Source of the DNA: Changpingibacter yushuensis
GTDB lineage: Bacteria > Actinomycetota > Actinomycetes > Actinomycetales > Actinomycetaceae
Direction: 5' to 3'
NCBI RefSeq assembly: GCF_014041995.1
Contig: NZ_CP059492.1
Location: forward strand, 1,116,001-1,180,000
DNA: 64,000 nt
In this document: in pieces, positions 1-8,542 of the stretch
How positions within the stretch are numbered: position 1 is the first letter of the stretch
Layout: the number at the start of each line of letters is the position of its first letter
Translations under genes and position numbers: made by a program
The notes under the pieces: model-generated
Database searches by the model: none
What the model was told of the DNA's origin: nothing
The model's input: the letters and a program-made list of their open reading frames with translations, nothing else

Positions 1-66
1 ATTCTCAGGTAATCTGGCAGAGGTTGCCCAACCAAATGCGGGGCAGTTTGCGATCGGGGAGGGTCG

Positions 67-2352
67 ATGGTGCAGGCAGTGGCGAGCGACGATTGGACTG
101 CATTGTCCCGCCCGTTGGAGCGAGCACTCGGTAAGCGCACTGCAAAAGCTCTCGAACGGCTGGGGCTTAAAACGGTGGAGGACCTCGTTCTCCACTTCCC
201 CTTCCGATTGGCCCACAGAGGCGAGCTTATGCCCATCTCTCAGGTGCGTGAAGGCGAGTCTGTTACGGTCGTGGCTCAGGTTCTGAGTGCTTCCTTGCGC
301 CCGATGAATGCTCGGAAGGGCTTTCTGCTCACTGTGCGAATCGCTGACGGGCGCAATGAACTTGGTCTGACGTTCTTTGGGAAGGCGATGCGGCCGCTCC
401 AGTACCATGAACGTCGGCTTCAGGCTGGAACGATCGCCACGTTTTCAGGCACGATTTCTTCGTATCGAGGCGAACTCCAGCTCAATCATCCTGAGTATGA
501 GATTTACGACGACGAACCCGATCTTTCGAAGATCTCGCAGCCGATTCCTATCTATCACGCCACTGAAAAGCTTCCCTCATGGCACATTGAGCGTGCAATC
601 GCCGCGGTCCTGCCCACACTTACCGCCGCCGATTTCCCGGACCCTCTCCCTGCTGGTTATCGGGCACTCCACCATTTGCCGAGCCGCTTCGACGCGATTC
701 ACGCCTTGCACCAACCTACGGAAGACAAGGCGTGGGAACAGGCGAACGCTCGAATGAAGCACGAGGAGGCCTTCGTCTTACAGACCTCGCTGGCACAGCG
801 TGCGGCTCAAGCGCGCGGACGCAAGGTATCGGCTTTTCCTGCCACGGCAGGAGGCCTGCTGCAGGCGTTCGATGAACGGCTTCCGTTCGCTTTGACTGAC
901 GGCCAGGTAACGGTTGGCGGCGAGATCTCTTCAGAGATCGCCACCTGCGTGCCGATGCAGCGGCTGCTGCAAGGCGACGTGGGTTCCGGAAAGACGATCG
1001 TCGCAGTGCGAGCGATGCTTCAAGTTGTCGACGCCGGAGGCCAGGCAGCTTTCCTTGTTCCCACCGAAGTGCTGGCATGGCAACACCTTCGCACTATTGA
1101 AGGCTTGATGGGCGAACTGGCGATGGGTGGCCAGTTGGGCAGCTCAACTCAGAGCACGCGAGTGGAGATCTTGACTGGATCCCTCACTGCGGGCCAGCGC
1201 CGCAAGGCACTGGCCCGGATTGCATCCGGCGAGGCAGGGATTGTTGTTGGAACACATGCGCTGCTTTCTGAAGACGTGCAGATTCCTTTCCTCGGCCTTG
1301 CAGTTATTGATGAACAGCACCGGTTTGGCGTGGATCAGAGGGACTCCCTTGCCTCGGGTGTACACACGCTTGTCATGACGGCTACTCCCATTCCGCGCAC
1401 GATAGCCATGAGTGTCTTTGGGGATCTAGACGTCTCTACATTGCGTGAGTTACCCCAGGGAAGGGCCGGGGTCACGAGCACCTTGGTTCCACTGCACAAT
1501 GAACGGTGGATGGACCGCGCGTGGGAACGTGCGGCCGAGGAAGTCGCCAGCGGAGGACGAGTCTTTGTGGTGTGCCCGCGCATCGATGCCGACCAGCCAG
1601 AAGATGCCGAGCAGTCAGAGGAATCCGAGCAGTTAGACGCATTTGGTGATGACGAAGCTCCCACTGATGCGAGTCGACTCGCCAGCTCCCGCGCACACGA
1701 ACAAGAACAACTCAATGTGCCCGGAACGGACATCGCTAGCAAGGATGAAGTTCATTCGGCCGTGGCCACGCACGACTTCTTAACTGGTCGCCTTCCCGGA
1801 ATCACGATTGGCATGCTGCATGGCCGAATGAAACCTGATGAGAAGGCAATGGCGATGGAACGCTTTGCTTCAGGCCAAGCGCCTATTCTCGTAGCCACCA
1901 CTGTGGTGGAAGTCGGAGTGGACGTCCCAGATGCCACTCTCATGATCATTCTTGACGCGGATCGATTCGGGCTCTCCCAACTTCATCAGTTGCGCGGAAG
2001 AATCGGCAGAGGTACGAAGGCTGGGTTGTGCCTCGCTGTGACTGGCGTTGCTTCAGGAACTCTGGCACACGATCGTGTTGAGGCCTTCGTCAGCACTACA
2101 GACGGTTTCGAGCTGGCAGAGAAGGACCTTGAGTTGAGATCAGAAGGTGACGTACTGGGTGCTAGCCAGTCAGGAGGCCAGTCGCATCTGCGCTTCCTTT
2201 CAGTTGTGCGTGACGCGCCCACCATTGAGGTTGCGCGCGAGGCTTCACGTGCCTTGGTGCATGATGACCCGGACTTGACTCTGCACCCCGAACTGGCAGC
2301 TGCCGTAGCCACCTTGGATACCGGACGCGCACACTACATGGAGAAGGGATGA
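67..2352 (+). CDS. recG: ATP-dependent DNA helicase RecG
   Basis: RecG remodels stalled replication forks and branch-migrates Holliday junctions in the cytoplasm. The 761-residue protein has the N-terminal wedge/OB region (about residues 20-160), a Walker A motif GDVGSGKT near residue 303, a DEQH box with the RecG-typical DEQHRFGVDQR near 413, and the helicase C motif QLRGRIGRG. An acidic, low-complexity insertion of roughly 50 residues (encoded at about 1590-1740) sits between the two helicase lobes and is not part of the usual family core. The ATG at 67 follows a GGGGAGGG-like ribosome site. It heads an operon in which rsmD starts two bases after its stop. Upstream bases 1-66 are too short to assign; a frame ending in a stop at 10-12 may be the tail of the preceding gene. 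Confidence 0.96.
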   Translation: MVQAVASDDWTALSRPLERALGKRTAKALERLGLKTVEDLVLHFPFRLAHRGELMPISQVREGESVTVVAQVLSASLRPMNARKGFLLTVRIADGRNELGLTFFGKAMRPLQYHERRLQAGTIATFSGTISSYRGELQLNHPEYEIYDDEPDLSKISQPIPIYHATEKLPSWHIERAIAAVLPTLTAADFPDPLPAGYRALHHLPSRFDAIHALHQPTEDKAWEQANARMKHEEAFVLQTSLAQRAAQARGRKVSAFPATAGGLLQAFDERLPFALTDGQVTVGGEISSEIATCVPMQRLLQGDVGSGKTIVAVRAMLQVVDAGGQAAFLVPTEVLAWQHLRTIEGLMGELAMGGQLGSSTQSTRVEILTGSLTAGQRRKALARIASGEAGIVVGTHALLSEDVQIPFLGLAVIDEQHRFGVDQRDSLASGVHTLVMTATPIPRTIAMSVFGDLDVSTLRELPQGRAGVTSTLVPLHNERWMDRAWERAAEEVASGGRVFVVCPRIDADQPEDAEQSEESEQLDAFGDDEAPTDASRLASSRAHEQEQLNVPGTDIASKDEVHSAVATHDFLTGRLPGITIGMLHGRMKPDEKAMAMERFASGQAPILVATTVVEVGVDVPDATLMIILDADRFGLSQLHQLRGRIGRGTKAGLCLAVTGVASGTLAHDRVEAFVSTTDGFELAEKDLELRSEGDVLGASQSGGQSHLRFLSVVRDAPTIEVAREASRALVHDDPDLTLHPELAAAVATLDTGRAHYMEKG

Positions 2353-2353
2353 C

Positions 2354-2923
2354 ATGACTCGCATAGTCTCAGGAACGGCAAAAGGACGCACTCTCAAAGT
2401 GCCCGCAAACGGCACCCGCCCCACGTCGGATCGTGTACGTGAGGCACTCTTTTCTCGGCTAGATCACCTTGGCTACGTGACCGACTGCGAGGTGCTAGAC
2501 CTGTACGCCGGTTCGGGAGCACTCGGATTAGAAGCGGCCTCGAGGGGCGCGAGCTTTGTGCAGCTCGTCGAACATGCCAAGGGTGCGGTGAATGCCATTC
2601 GCGAGAACTCACGAACGTTGGGTTTGGACGTCGTCGTCGACAACGCAAAAGTGGAAACGTGGCTGGCACGCGAACCCAACCGGCGATTCGACCTCGTGTT
2701 CCTCGATCCGCCCTATGCGCTCGGTGAAGAAGACCTTGCGCGGGCGCTTCAACTCTTGACGCCGCATTTGGAGCATGACGCGATGGTGGTTGTGGAGAGA
2801 TCGTCGCGTTCGCCCGAACCCACGTGGCCGGCGCAGCTGGAGCGTGAAGATGAACGCTCTTGGGGCGATACCCGGGCGTGGAGCGCGGTTGTACGGCCCG
2901 CTACGACTAAGGTTGAAGCATGA
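2354..2923 (+). CDS. rsmD: 16S rRNA (guanine966-N2)-methyltransferase RsmD
   Basis: This enzyme methylates G966 of 16S rRNA using S-adenosylmethionine during 30S assembly. The 189-residue protein has the SAM-binding motif LDLYAGSGALGLEA (about residues 48-61) and the catalytic LDPPY motif near residue 117, both diagnostic of the RsmD family, and its length is normal. It begins immediately after recG and overlaps coaD by four bases, so translation is probably coupled. The rsmD-coaD pairing is a common actinobacterial arrangement. Confidence 0.95.
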   Translation: MTRIVSGTAKGRTLKVPANGTRPTSDRVREALFSRLDHLGYVTDCEVLDLYAGSGALGLEAASRGASFVQLVEHAKGAVNAIRENSRTLGLDVVVDNAKVETWLAREPNRRFDLVFLDPPYALGEEDLARALQLLTPHLEHDAMVVVERSSRSPEPTWPAQLEREDERSWGDTRAWSAVVRPATTKVEA

Positions 2924-3408
2924 CATTAGCAGTGTGTCCAGGTTCCTTTGACCCGATCACCCTGGGGCACGTTGACGTGATCCGTAGGGCATCGATGATG
3001 TTTGACGAAATCATCGTGGCCATCGGAGCAAATCCAGGGAAGAACTACCTGTTCAGCGTGATCGAACGCGCAGACCAGGTGCGCGAAGCCGTGAAGGAAA
3101 TACCAGGGGTGCGGGTTGGCGTCATTCCGGGGCTCGTTGCCGAATACTGCGTGACGGTGGGAGCAAGCGCAATCGTCAAGGGTCTACGCGGTGCCGCCGA
3201 CTACGAGGGTGAGCAAGCCATGGCCCTCATGAACCGCCACCTCACGGGAACAGAGACAGTTTTTGTAATGGGTGACCCGAACCTCGGGCACATCGCTTCG
3301 TCGCTCGTGAAAGATGTAGCCAATCACGGTGGCGATGTAACAGACTTGGTGCCGGAACATGTAGCTCAGGCGCTCGCAGCACGTGCAGCAATCAAGGAGA
3401 ACCGATGA
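2920..3408 (+). CDS. coaD: Phosphopantetheine adenylyltransferase CoaD
   Basis: CoaD transfers AMP from ATP to 4'-phosphopantetheine, the penultimate step of coenzyme A synthesis. The protein (162 residues, typical length) starts with the nucleotidyltransferase signature PGSFDPITLGH containing the (T/H)xGH motif, and carries the C-terminal ATP-binding segment IASSLVKDVANHGGDV. It overlaps both rsmD upstream and the next gene downstream by four bases, consistent with a single polycistronic transcript. Confidence 0.96.
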   Translation: MTLAVCPGSFDPITLGHVDVIRRASMMFDEIIVAIGANPGKNYLFSVIERADQVREAVKEIPGVRVGVIPGLVAEYCVTVGASAIVKGLRGAADYEGEQAMALMNRHLTGTETVFVMGDPNLGHIASSLVKDVANHGGDVTDLVPEHVAQALAARAAIKENR

Positions 3409-3995
3409 ATCCGAAAGAAGCGGAGGGTGCCTCCCTCGTAGAGATCCTCCAAGACATCACCGAAATGGTGGAGAAGGCTCGTTCAGTGCCCATGTCGGCT
3501 TCAGTCATGGTCAACCGCGCCGAGTTGCTAGATCTACTCAGCTCTGCAAAGGACATGGTGCCCAGCCAAATCGTGCGCGCTGACGGATTGCTAGCACAAG
3601 CCAGCACTGTGACCGAGGATGCCAAGATTCGGGCTGAACAGATTCAGCAACGCGCTGAAGACGACGCCGACACCATCATTCAAGAGGCTCGCGAACAGGC
3701 TTCTCGCCTTGTTTCGCAGGATTCAGTGACAATCGCCGCAAAGGCGCAGGCCCAACGCATTGTCGACGACGCCATGTCGCAGGCCGAAAAGCTGCGCCGC
3801 GGAGCGGATTCGTATTCAGATACAGCGCTGCTTGCCCTCCAAGATCAGCTCTCAGAGATGGGCAACGCGATCGACGGGCTCTCCCAAGGAGTCCAAGGCC
3901 AGATAGACTCGGTCCTCGGCCAAATTGCAGCGGGCCGCAACGTGATTGCGGAACGCCAGGACGAGGAAGAAGAACAGGAAGAATCATGGACCTAA
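3405..3995 (+). CDS. DivIVA-like coiled-coil protein
   Basis: This 196-residue protein is almost wholly predicted coiled coil. It opens with a short conserved segment (EGASLVEILQDITEMVEKAR) and a VNRAELLDLL helix, followed by long alanine-, glutamine- and glutamate-rich helices and an acidic C-terminal tail. Proteins of this type sit between coaD and yceD in many actinobacteria and are annotated as DivIVA-like or as resembling the b subunit of ATP synthase; no enzymatic motif is present. A role in organising the cell pole or envelope is only an inference. Its ATG overlaps the coaD stop. Confidence 0.7.
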   Translation: MNPKEAEGASLVEILQDITEMVEKARSVPMSASVMVNRAELLDLLSSAKDMVPSQIVRADGLLAQASTVTEDAKIRAEQIQQRAEDDADTIIQEAREQASRLVSQDSVTIAAKAQAQRIVDDAMSQAEKLRRGADSYSDTALLALQDQLSEMGNAIDGLSQGVQGQIDSVLGQIAAGRNVIAERQDEEEEQEESWT

Positions 3996-4552
3996 GAAGC
4001 CCCTTTGTGGTATCGCTCATTCCACTTCCTCGCCAAGAGGGTTCTCACATGACGTGGGAAGAGGAATTCGCGGCACCTGGAGATTTGGGCGTTGAGTTGA
4101 TTGGTGTTCCCGAAGGGAGCCCCGTTCAGGTCTCGCTCAGCCTGCAGTCCGTTTCCGAAGGCGTGTGGGTTTCTGGGCAGGTGCACGTGAACCTTTCAGG
4201 TCGCTGCTCCCGCTGCTTACGCGATCTTGAGGAAGAGCGTACCGATTCCATTGGTGAACTCATCTTCTACCCGGAGCGTAAGGCCGCGATCCTCGATCTG
4301 GGGGAGGACGAGGACGCTGAGGACCTTCCGGTCATCGTAGATGACCACATTGATTTGGAGCCCATCATCCGTGACGCAATTGTGCTCGGACTCCCGTTCC
4401 AGCCATTGTGCCGCCCCGACTGCCCCGGACTCTGTTCAGAATGTGGCCAGCGATGGGATGATCTGCCAGAGGATCATCATCACGAGCACACCAACCCAAC
4501 GTTCGATGTACTCGAGGGAATCCGTACACAGCTGGAGGCCGAACAGGCGTGA
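3986..4552 (+). CDS. yceD: YceD family (DUF177) rRNA-accumulation protein
   Basis: YceD/DUF177 proteins bind metal through cysteines and are linked to 23S rRNA accumulation and ribosome assembly; plant and bacterial homologues support this. The 188-residue protein has the conserved RCSRCLRDL motif in the middle and a second cysteine cluster CRPDCPGLCSECGQRW near residue 145, then a conserved tail. In most actinobacteria this gene precedes rpmF; here no rpmF follows and rnc comes next with a four-base overlap. The start at 3986 lies within the end of the previous gene. A later ATG at 4050, giving MTWEEEF, is possible. Confidence 0.85.
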   Translation: MDLRSPFVVSLIPLPRQEGSHMTWEEEFAAPGDLGVELIGVPEGSPVQVSLSLQSVSEGVWVSGQVHVNLSGRCSRCLRDLEEERTDSIGELIFYPERKAAILDLGEDEDAEDLPVIVDDHIDLEPIIRDAIVLGLPFQPLCRPDCPGLCSECGQRWDDLPEDHHHEHTNPTFDVLEGIRTQLEAEQA

Positions 4553-5352
4553 GCTATCGCGATCTACTGTCCCGATGGGGTATCGAGATTTCGCGCCCGA
4601 TGTTACGCCTTGCGCTCACCCATCGCAGTTTTGCCTATGAGCATGATGAGCCCCACAACGAACGTCTCGAATTCCTTGGCGACTCCATCTTGGGTCTGAT
4701 CGTGGCCGAAAAGGTGTACCGGGAGTATCCGGAGGCCACTGAGGGTGACATGTCCAAGATGAAGATTGGATCGGTTTCTGAGGTGGCGCTCGCGGACATC
4801 GCCCGGCATCTGGACTTAGGTGACTCGATCCGACTTGGTAGGGGAGAAAAGATTGACGGTGGCCGCGACAAGGATTCAATCCTCTCGGACACAGTTGAGG
4901 CCCTCATAGCAGCCACCTACCTTGAGCATGGGATGGACGCCACCCGCGAGGTTGTGGAACGCCTCGTTGCGCCGAAGATTCTTGAGGCGCGCAACTTGGG
5001 CCCGAACTTTGACTGGCAGACGAAGTTTGCGGAAATGACGCGGGATGCTGGGATAGAAGGGACTCTCACTTTCGAGTTCTCAAGCGAGGGCCCGGATCAC
5101 GCGCGCGTGTTTACTGCCATTGGAACGATGGATGGCCGCACGTGGGGGCAAGGCACCGGGACTACTCGGAAGAAGGCGCGGCACAAGGCGGCGCAGGCCT
5201 CGTGTGCAATGTTGGAGGCTGAACTCGCCTCGAAGAGTGCCGGGTCACAGGCTTCACGCGGCGCCGAAGCTTCGCCCGCGGTCGCGGCGGCAAGCAAAGC
5301 CGTGGATGCATTCAAGGTTACCCAGACCGCTGCTGGGAGCGAGCCCTCCTAG
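4549..5352 (+). CDS. rnc: Ribonuclease III
   Basis: RNase III cleaves double-stranded RNA in rRNA precursors and some mRNAs. The 267-residue protein contains the signature ERLEFLGDSILGL near residue 40, the second catalytic acidic cluster in DTVEALIAATYLEHG, and a C-terminal double-stranded RNA-binding domain (about residues 155-225) ending in KKARHKAAQASCAML. An additional alanine- and serine-rich tail of about 40 residues is not needed for the family fold. The GTG start overlaps the yceD stop, and its TAG stop shares one base with the GTG start of mutM. Confidence 0.96.
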   Translation: MSYRDLLSRWGIEISRPMLRLALTHRSFAYEHDEPHNERLEFLGDSILGLIVAEKVYREYPEATEGDMSKMKIGSVSEVALADIARHLDLGDSIRLGRGEKIDGGRDKDSILSDTVEALIAATYLEHGMDATREVVERLVAPKILEARNLGPNFDWQTKFAEMTRDAGIEGTLTFEFSSEGPDHARVFTAIGTMDGRTWGQGTGTTRKKARHKAAQASCAMLEAELASKSAGSQASRGAEASPAVAAASKAVDAFKVTQTAAGSEPS

Positions 5353-6179
5353 TGCCTGAACTTCCCGAAGTGGAATCCGTGCGGCGGGGCCTTGTAGACC
5401 ACGTAGTTGGGCGTCGTATCGATGCGGTTGAAGCATTCGGAGATCGAGTGGTTCGCTACGCTCCACAGGGCCTCGAATCCATCACGGGTTCCTCTGTTCA
5501 CCAAGTGTTCCGGCGAGGCAAGTACCTGTGGTTTGACTTTGGTGATTCGGCCCTAGTTGCTCACCTAGGGATGTCAGGGCAGTTTCGCGTGAACAGTACT
5601 GGACTCAAGCATGTCCGGGCGCGTTTCTATCTCTCCGATGGTTGTGAGCTCGCCTTCGTTGACCAACGAACCTTCGGACACCTCACTCCGAACGCATATG
5701 TGCAGCCAGACGCGGCTGGAGAGCGCCTTCCCGCGATGGTTGCTCACATTGCCCGAGATCTGGTTGATCCGCGGCTTGATCTGACGGAGTTGGTGGAGCG
5801 GACGGCAGCCAAGCATTCTCAGATCAAGCGTGTGCTGCTAGATCAATCGGTGGTATCTGGAATCGGAAACATCTACGCGGATGAAGCATTGTTTCAGGCA
5901 AGTATTCATCCTGAAGTGATCGCAGCTGATCTGCCTTCCGCCGCTATTGTGAAGCTCTACAGGTGTGCAACGGATGTACTCAATCGGGCAATTGCTGCTG
6001 GTGGTACCTCATTTGACTCCCTTTACGTGAACGTCAACGGGGAATCAGGATACTTCGACCGATCCCTTGAAGCGTACGGACGGGCAGGAAGGCCATGCAC
6101 GCGCTGCGGCACTGCTCTGGCGCGCACAGTGGTGGGTGGGCGATCCTCGCATTTCTGCCCAAAGTGCCAGCGCCGGTAG
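5352..6179 (+). CDS. mutM: Formamidopyrimidine-DNA glycosylase (Fpg/MutM)
   Basis: MutM removes 8-oxoguanine and formamidopyrimidines by base excision with associated lyase activity. The GTG start gives the invariant N-terminus (M)PELPEVE, in which the proline is the catalytic nucleophile. A helix-two-turn-helix motif GIGNIYADEALF lies near residue 172, and a C-terminal zinc finger CTRCG...FCPKCQ ends the protein. All key residues are present in 275 residues, so the gene should be functional. Its last third is duplicated downstream (6801-6914), on the other side of a toxin-antitoxin module. Confidence 0.96.
   Translation: MPELPEVESVRRGLVDHVVGRRIDAVEAFGDRVVRYAPQGLESITGSSVHQVFRRGKYLWFDFGDSALVAHLGMSGQFRVNSTGLKHVRARFYLSDGCELAFVDQRTFGHLTPNAYVQPDAAGERLPAMVAHIARDLVDPRLDLTELVERTAAKHSQIKRVLLDQSVVSGIGNIYADEALFQASIHPEVIAADLPSAAIVKLYRCATDVLNRAIAAGGTSFDSLYVNVNGESGYFDRSLEAYGRAGRPCTRCGTALARTVVGGRSSHFCPKCQRR
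6028..6141 (+). repeat. Direct repeat, copy 1 (within mutM 3' end)
   Basis: A 114-bp segment of mutM recurs at 6801-6914 with an offset of 773 bp and three mismatches (111 of 114 identical). The copies bracket the parDE module. Identity stops right after the codons for the first zinc-finger pair, so the second copy lacks the last cysteine pair. Confidence 0.97.
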
Positions 6180-6214
6180 CGGCAGGGCATCCAACTACTG
6201 ATTACTCCCAGCTG

Positions 6215-6231
6215 ATACCAATTGTTGGTAT
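6215..6231. promoter_or_regulatory. Inverted repeat, probable ParD operator
   Basis: The sequence ATACCAA-TTG-TTGGTAT is a perfect inverted repeat ending ten bases before the parD ATG. TACCAAT occurs again inside the first codons of parD at 6246-6252. Ribbon-helix-helix antitoxins such as ParD repress their own promoter at sites of this kind. A TATTGT hexamer at 6229-6234 ends seven bases before the ATG and no ribosome site is visible, which suggests a leaderless transcript. Confidence 0.55.
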
Positions 6232-6240
6232 TGTTGGCCC

Positions 6241-6474
6241 ATGGCTACCAATACGTCGATCAGTCTCGATGATCACTTCGCGGCGTTCCTCGCCCGTGAA
6301 GTGGCTACGGGGCGCTATCGCTCGGCGAGCGAGGTTGTGCGGGCAGGTTTGCGTTTGCTTGAGGATCAGGAGACGCAGATAGCTGCGTTGCGTTCTGCGC
6401 TGATCGCCGGTGAAGAGAGCGGCCGGGCGGAGCCTTTCAACTTCGACGCCTTCATTGTCGCGAAGAAATCGTGA
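6241..6474 (+). CDS. parD: ParD-type antitoxin
   Basis: The 77-residue protein has the ParD ribbon-helix-helix fold: TSISLDDHFAAFLAREVATG forms the strand and first helix, followed by RYRSASEVVRAGLRLLEDQE. The C-terminal half (from about residue 50) is the likely toxin-binding tail, with the usual FNFDAFIVAKK ending. It is followed by parE with a four-base overlap, the standard arrangement. The protein should repress its own promoter through the inverted repeat just upstream. Confidence 0.92.
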   Translation: MATNTSISLDDHFAAFLAREVATGRYRSASEVVRAGLRLLEDQETQIAALRSALIAGEESGRAEPFNFDAFIVAKKS

Positions 6475-6761
6475 GCGCGTTCCGGCTCACACCAGCAGCC
6501 CAGCGTGACCTCTCTGAAATTTGGGACTTCACGCAGAAGCGCTGGGATGTAGTCCAGGCTGAGGAATACATCGCCGAGATCCGCGACGCAATCGAGCGTG
6601 TTGCGAAGGAGCCGAATCGCGGTCGTCGTTGTGATGAAATTCGTGATGGTTACCGTCGTTATGTCGTGGGGAGTCATCTCGTCTTTTTCGTTGAGTATGA
6701 GGATGCGATTGATGTGATTCGCATACTGCATCAGCGGATGGATCCTACGCGGCATATGTAG
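6471..6761 (+). CDS. parE: ParE-type toxin (RelE/ParE superfamily)
   Basis: The 96-residue protein begins [20 protein letters not shown], the typical ParE N-terminal helical hairpin, and ends with the strand-rich region [31 protein letters not shown]. ParE toxins inhibit DNA gyrase; the target here is inferred from family only. The GTG start overlaps the parD stop. No truncation is seen, so the module looks intact. Confidence 0.92.
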   Translation: MSAFRLTPAAQRDLSEIWDFTQKRWDVVQAEEYIAEIRDAIERVAKEPNRGRRCDEIRDGYRRYVVGSHLVFFVEYEDAIDVIRILHQRMDPTRHM

Positions 6762-6800
6762 CCAGTGGTCATGTCGGTCGTGGATTCAACCCGGACATGA

Positions 6801-6914
6801 TGAACGTCAACGGGGAATCAGGATACTTCGACCGATCCCTTGAAGCGTACGGACGGGCAGGAAGGCCATGCGCGCGCTGCGGCACTGCTCTGGTGCGCAC
6901 AGTAGTGGGTGGGC
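6801..6914 (+). repeat. Direct repeat, copy 2 (mutM 3' fragment)
   Basis: This is the second copy of the 114-bp mutM segment. It encodes [20 protein letters not shown] and the first zinc-finger cysteines, then diverges at 6915 without the final cysteine pair. It has no start of its own and is a relic. Its frame happens to be open through to the response regulator, so automated calls are likely to start the regulator too early, at 6797. Confidence 0.95.
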
Positions 6915-7042
6915 TACGTACCCAGGCTCGGCGGCGAGGCTATCGCGCGCCAGAGTGCAGTTTGTGGCACAATTTATGCAGTGACCGTTATCCACATGTT
7001 GGATGGACGCAAGTCCAAGACCGCCGAGAAAGAGCGTATATC

Positions 7043-7687
7043 GTGACAACTGGTGAAGACATTCGAGTAATGATCATTGATGACCATGAAGTGGTTCGCC
7101 GCGGCATTGCAGAGGTCGTAGATCGTGCCGATGGATTGACCGTGGTTGCTGAAGCTGGCAGCGTTGCTGAAGCTGTTCGCCGTGGTGAGCTTGTGCATCC
7201 GGAAGTGGCTCTCGTAGATCTTCGACTGCCAGATGGAACCGGAATTGATATCATCCAGCAGCTCGCGGAGGTTTCACCTGAGACCCGTTCGATCGTGCTC
7301 ACGTCTTTTGACGACGACGACGCCTTGGCCGAAGCTCTCAACGCCGGCGCAAAGGCTTACCTGTTGAAGTCTGTGCGTGGAGCGGAAATCACTGAGAACA
7401 TTAGAGCTGTGGCCGCCGGGCGGACCTTGCTCGATGAACGCACAGTTTCGCGCCGCCGGGCTGATCATGACGATCCTACGGCGGACCTCACTCCTTCGGA
7501 GCGGAAGGTGCTCGCACTGATTGGTGATGGGCTCTCCAATCGCGAGATCGGCGAACGTCTAGGCGTGGCGGAGAAGACCGTCAAGAACCACATCACATCC
7601 TTGCTTTCCAAGATGGGGCTGCAGCGCCGCACTCAAGTGGCTGCTTGGGTGGCAGGCCAGCGCGCGGCGGGCTGGCGCAACTCCTGA
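7043..7687 (+). CDS. DevR/DosR-like NarL-family response regulator
   Basis: The protein has an N-terminal receiver domain ([10 protein letters not shown] at the start, phospho-acceptor aspartate in [12 protein letters not shown], conserved lysine in YLLKSV) and a C-terminal LuxR-type helix-turn-helix ([20 protein letters not shown] to [15 protein letters not shown]). This layout is that of DevR/DosR. The GTG at 7043 is preferred because it follows GAGAAAGAG at ribosome-site distance and gives a normal 214-residue regulator. The open frame further upstream is the mutM relic. The matching kinase is probably the DevS-like protein at 11179-12828, so the pair is split by a TetR and a GH3 gene. Confidence 0.88.
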   Translation: MTTGEDIRVMIIDDHEVVRRGIAEVVDRADGLTVVAEAGSVAEAVRRGELVHPEVALVDLRLPDGTGIDIIQQLAEVSPETRSIVLTSFDDDDALAEALNAGAKAYLLKSVRGAEITENIRAVAAGRTLLDERTVSRRRADHDDPTADLTPSERKVLALIGDGLSNREIGERLGVAEKTVKNHITSLLSKMGLQRRTQVAAWVAGQRAAGWRNS

Positions 7688-7758
7688 GCCTTAGCGCTAT
7701 TTACGCGCAGCTACTTGCGCGCAGCTACCTTCGCGCAGTGCAGCCTACCTGCGGCTGG

Positions 7759-8463
7759 CTACGCGTTAAGTACTTCGGCTTCGAAGTCCGCAATGACGGC
7801 TTTGAGGAATCCGGTGACGTTCTCAACCATGTTCAGGTCAGGGTCTACCAATGACTGGAGTTGGAGTCCGTCTGAGATGGCCTGCAAGACAGTGGCAAGG
7901 ACTTGTGGATCCGCGTGGGGGTCGATCCGTCCCTGCCGCTGTAACTCACTGAAGATCTCTGCGAAGGACTGCCTGACCTGATTCCCGCGATCAGCGAAGT
8001 ACTCATGTGCCAGACTCTGTGGATCTGCTGCAGCAGTTGACATGCGCGAGAAGAGTTCCACAAGTCCGGGGACCTTTTGGTTATGCTCGATGAGGTCTAG
8101 AAAGGCACGCAGCGCAAGGTTCACGTCGTTGTGGCAGAGGCGAAGGTAGGCCAGCCTCAAGGCGGCCAACTCGCCGTGTTCCACCACTTCGGGGTCGCTC
8201 AGCACAGCGTGTTGGTCGTGTTCGGAGAGCGTCGCGACAACGCGGCGCACGTCAGCCGTGTCGCGGGCACGCAGGATGTGGATGAACAGGTCCTCCTTGG
8301 AGGCGAAGTAGTGCAAGAGGCCCGCTTGGGAGAGATTCACTGCAGCTGCGAGTTCCTTAATGGAAGACCCGTTGATGCCTTGATCGGCGATCACTTCAAG
8401 GGCCTTGTAGGTGATCTCATCTCGCTTAGCGATGCCTTTTGCATATGAACCTCGTAGTGCCAT
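7759..8463 (-). CDS. TetR-family transcriptional regulator
   Basis: From the ATG at 8463 the protein is 234 residues with an N-terminal TetR DNA-binding domain: EITYKALEVIADQGINGSSI, then LAAAVNLSQAGLLHYFASKE as the recognition helix. The C-terminal ligand domain resembles regulators of glycosidase loci (HADPQVLATVLQAISDGLQ). The open frame continues upstream to 8622, but the internal start matches the family better. It is divergent from the GH3 glycosidase, which makes that gene the likely target; the ligand may be a sugar, which is inference. Confidence 0.87.
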   Translation of the reverse strand: MALRGSYAKGIAKRDEITYKALEVIADQGINGSSIKELAAAVNLSQAGLLHYFASKEDLFIHILRARDTADVRRVVATLSEHDQHAVLSDPEVVEHGELAALRLAYLRLCHNDVNLALRAFLDLIEHNQKVPGLVELFSRMSTAAADPQSLAHEYFADRGNQVRQSFAEIFSELQRQGRIDPHADPQVLATVLQAISDGLQLQSLVDPDLNMVENVTGFLKAVIADFEAEVLNA

Positions 8464-8542
8464 GGCTGCAATCCTAACGCTCGGTTTGTTGTGATGGATG
8501 GCCACGCTGCGCCGCATCCGTGGTACGAAAACTAGGCTCAAC

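Noticed and set aside
3676-4020. Minus-strand frame opposite the coiled-coil gene
   Set aside because: Shadow of the coding strand; no motif.
6797-7042. N-terminal extension of the response regulator
   Set aside because: It encodes the mutM zinc-finger relic, not a receiver domain; the GTG at 7043 has a ribosome site and gives normal length.
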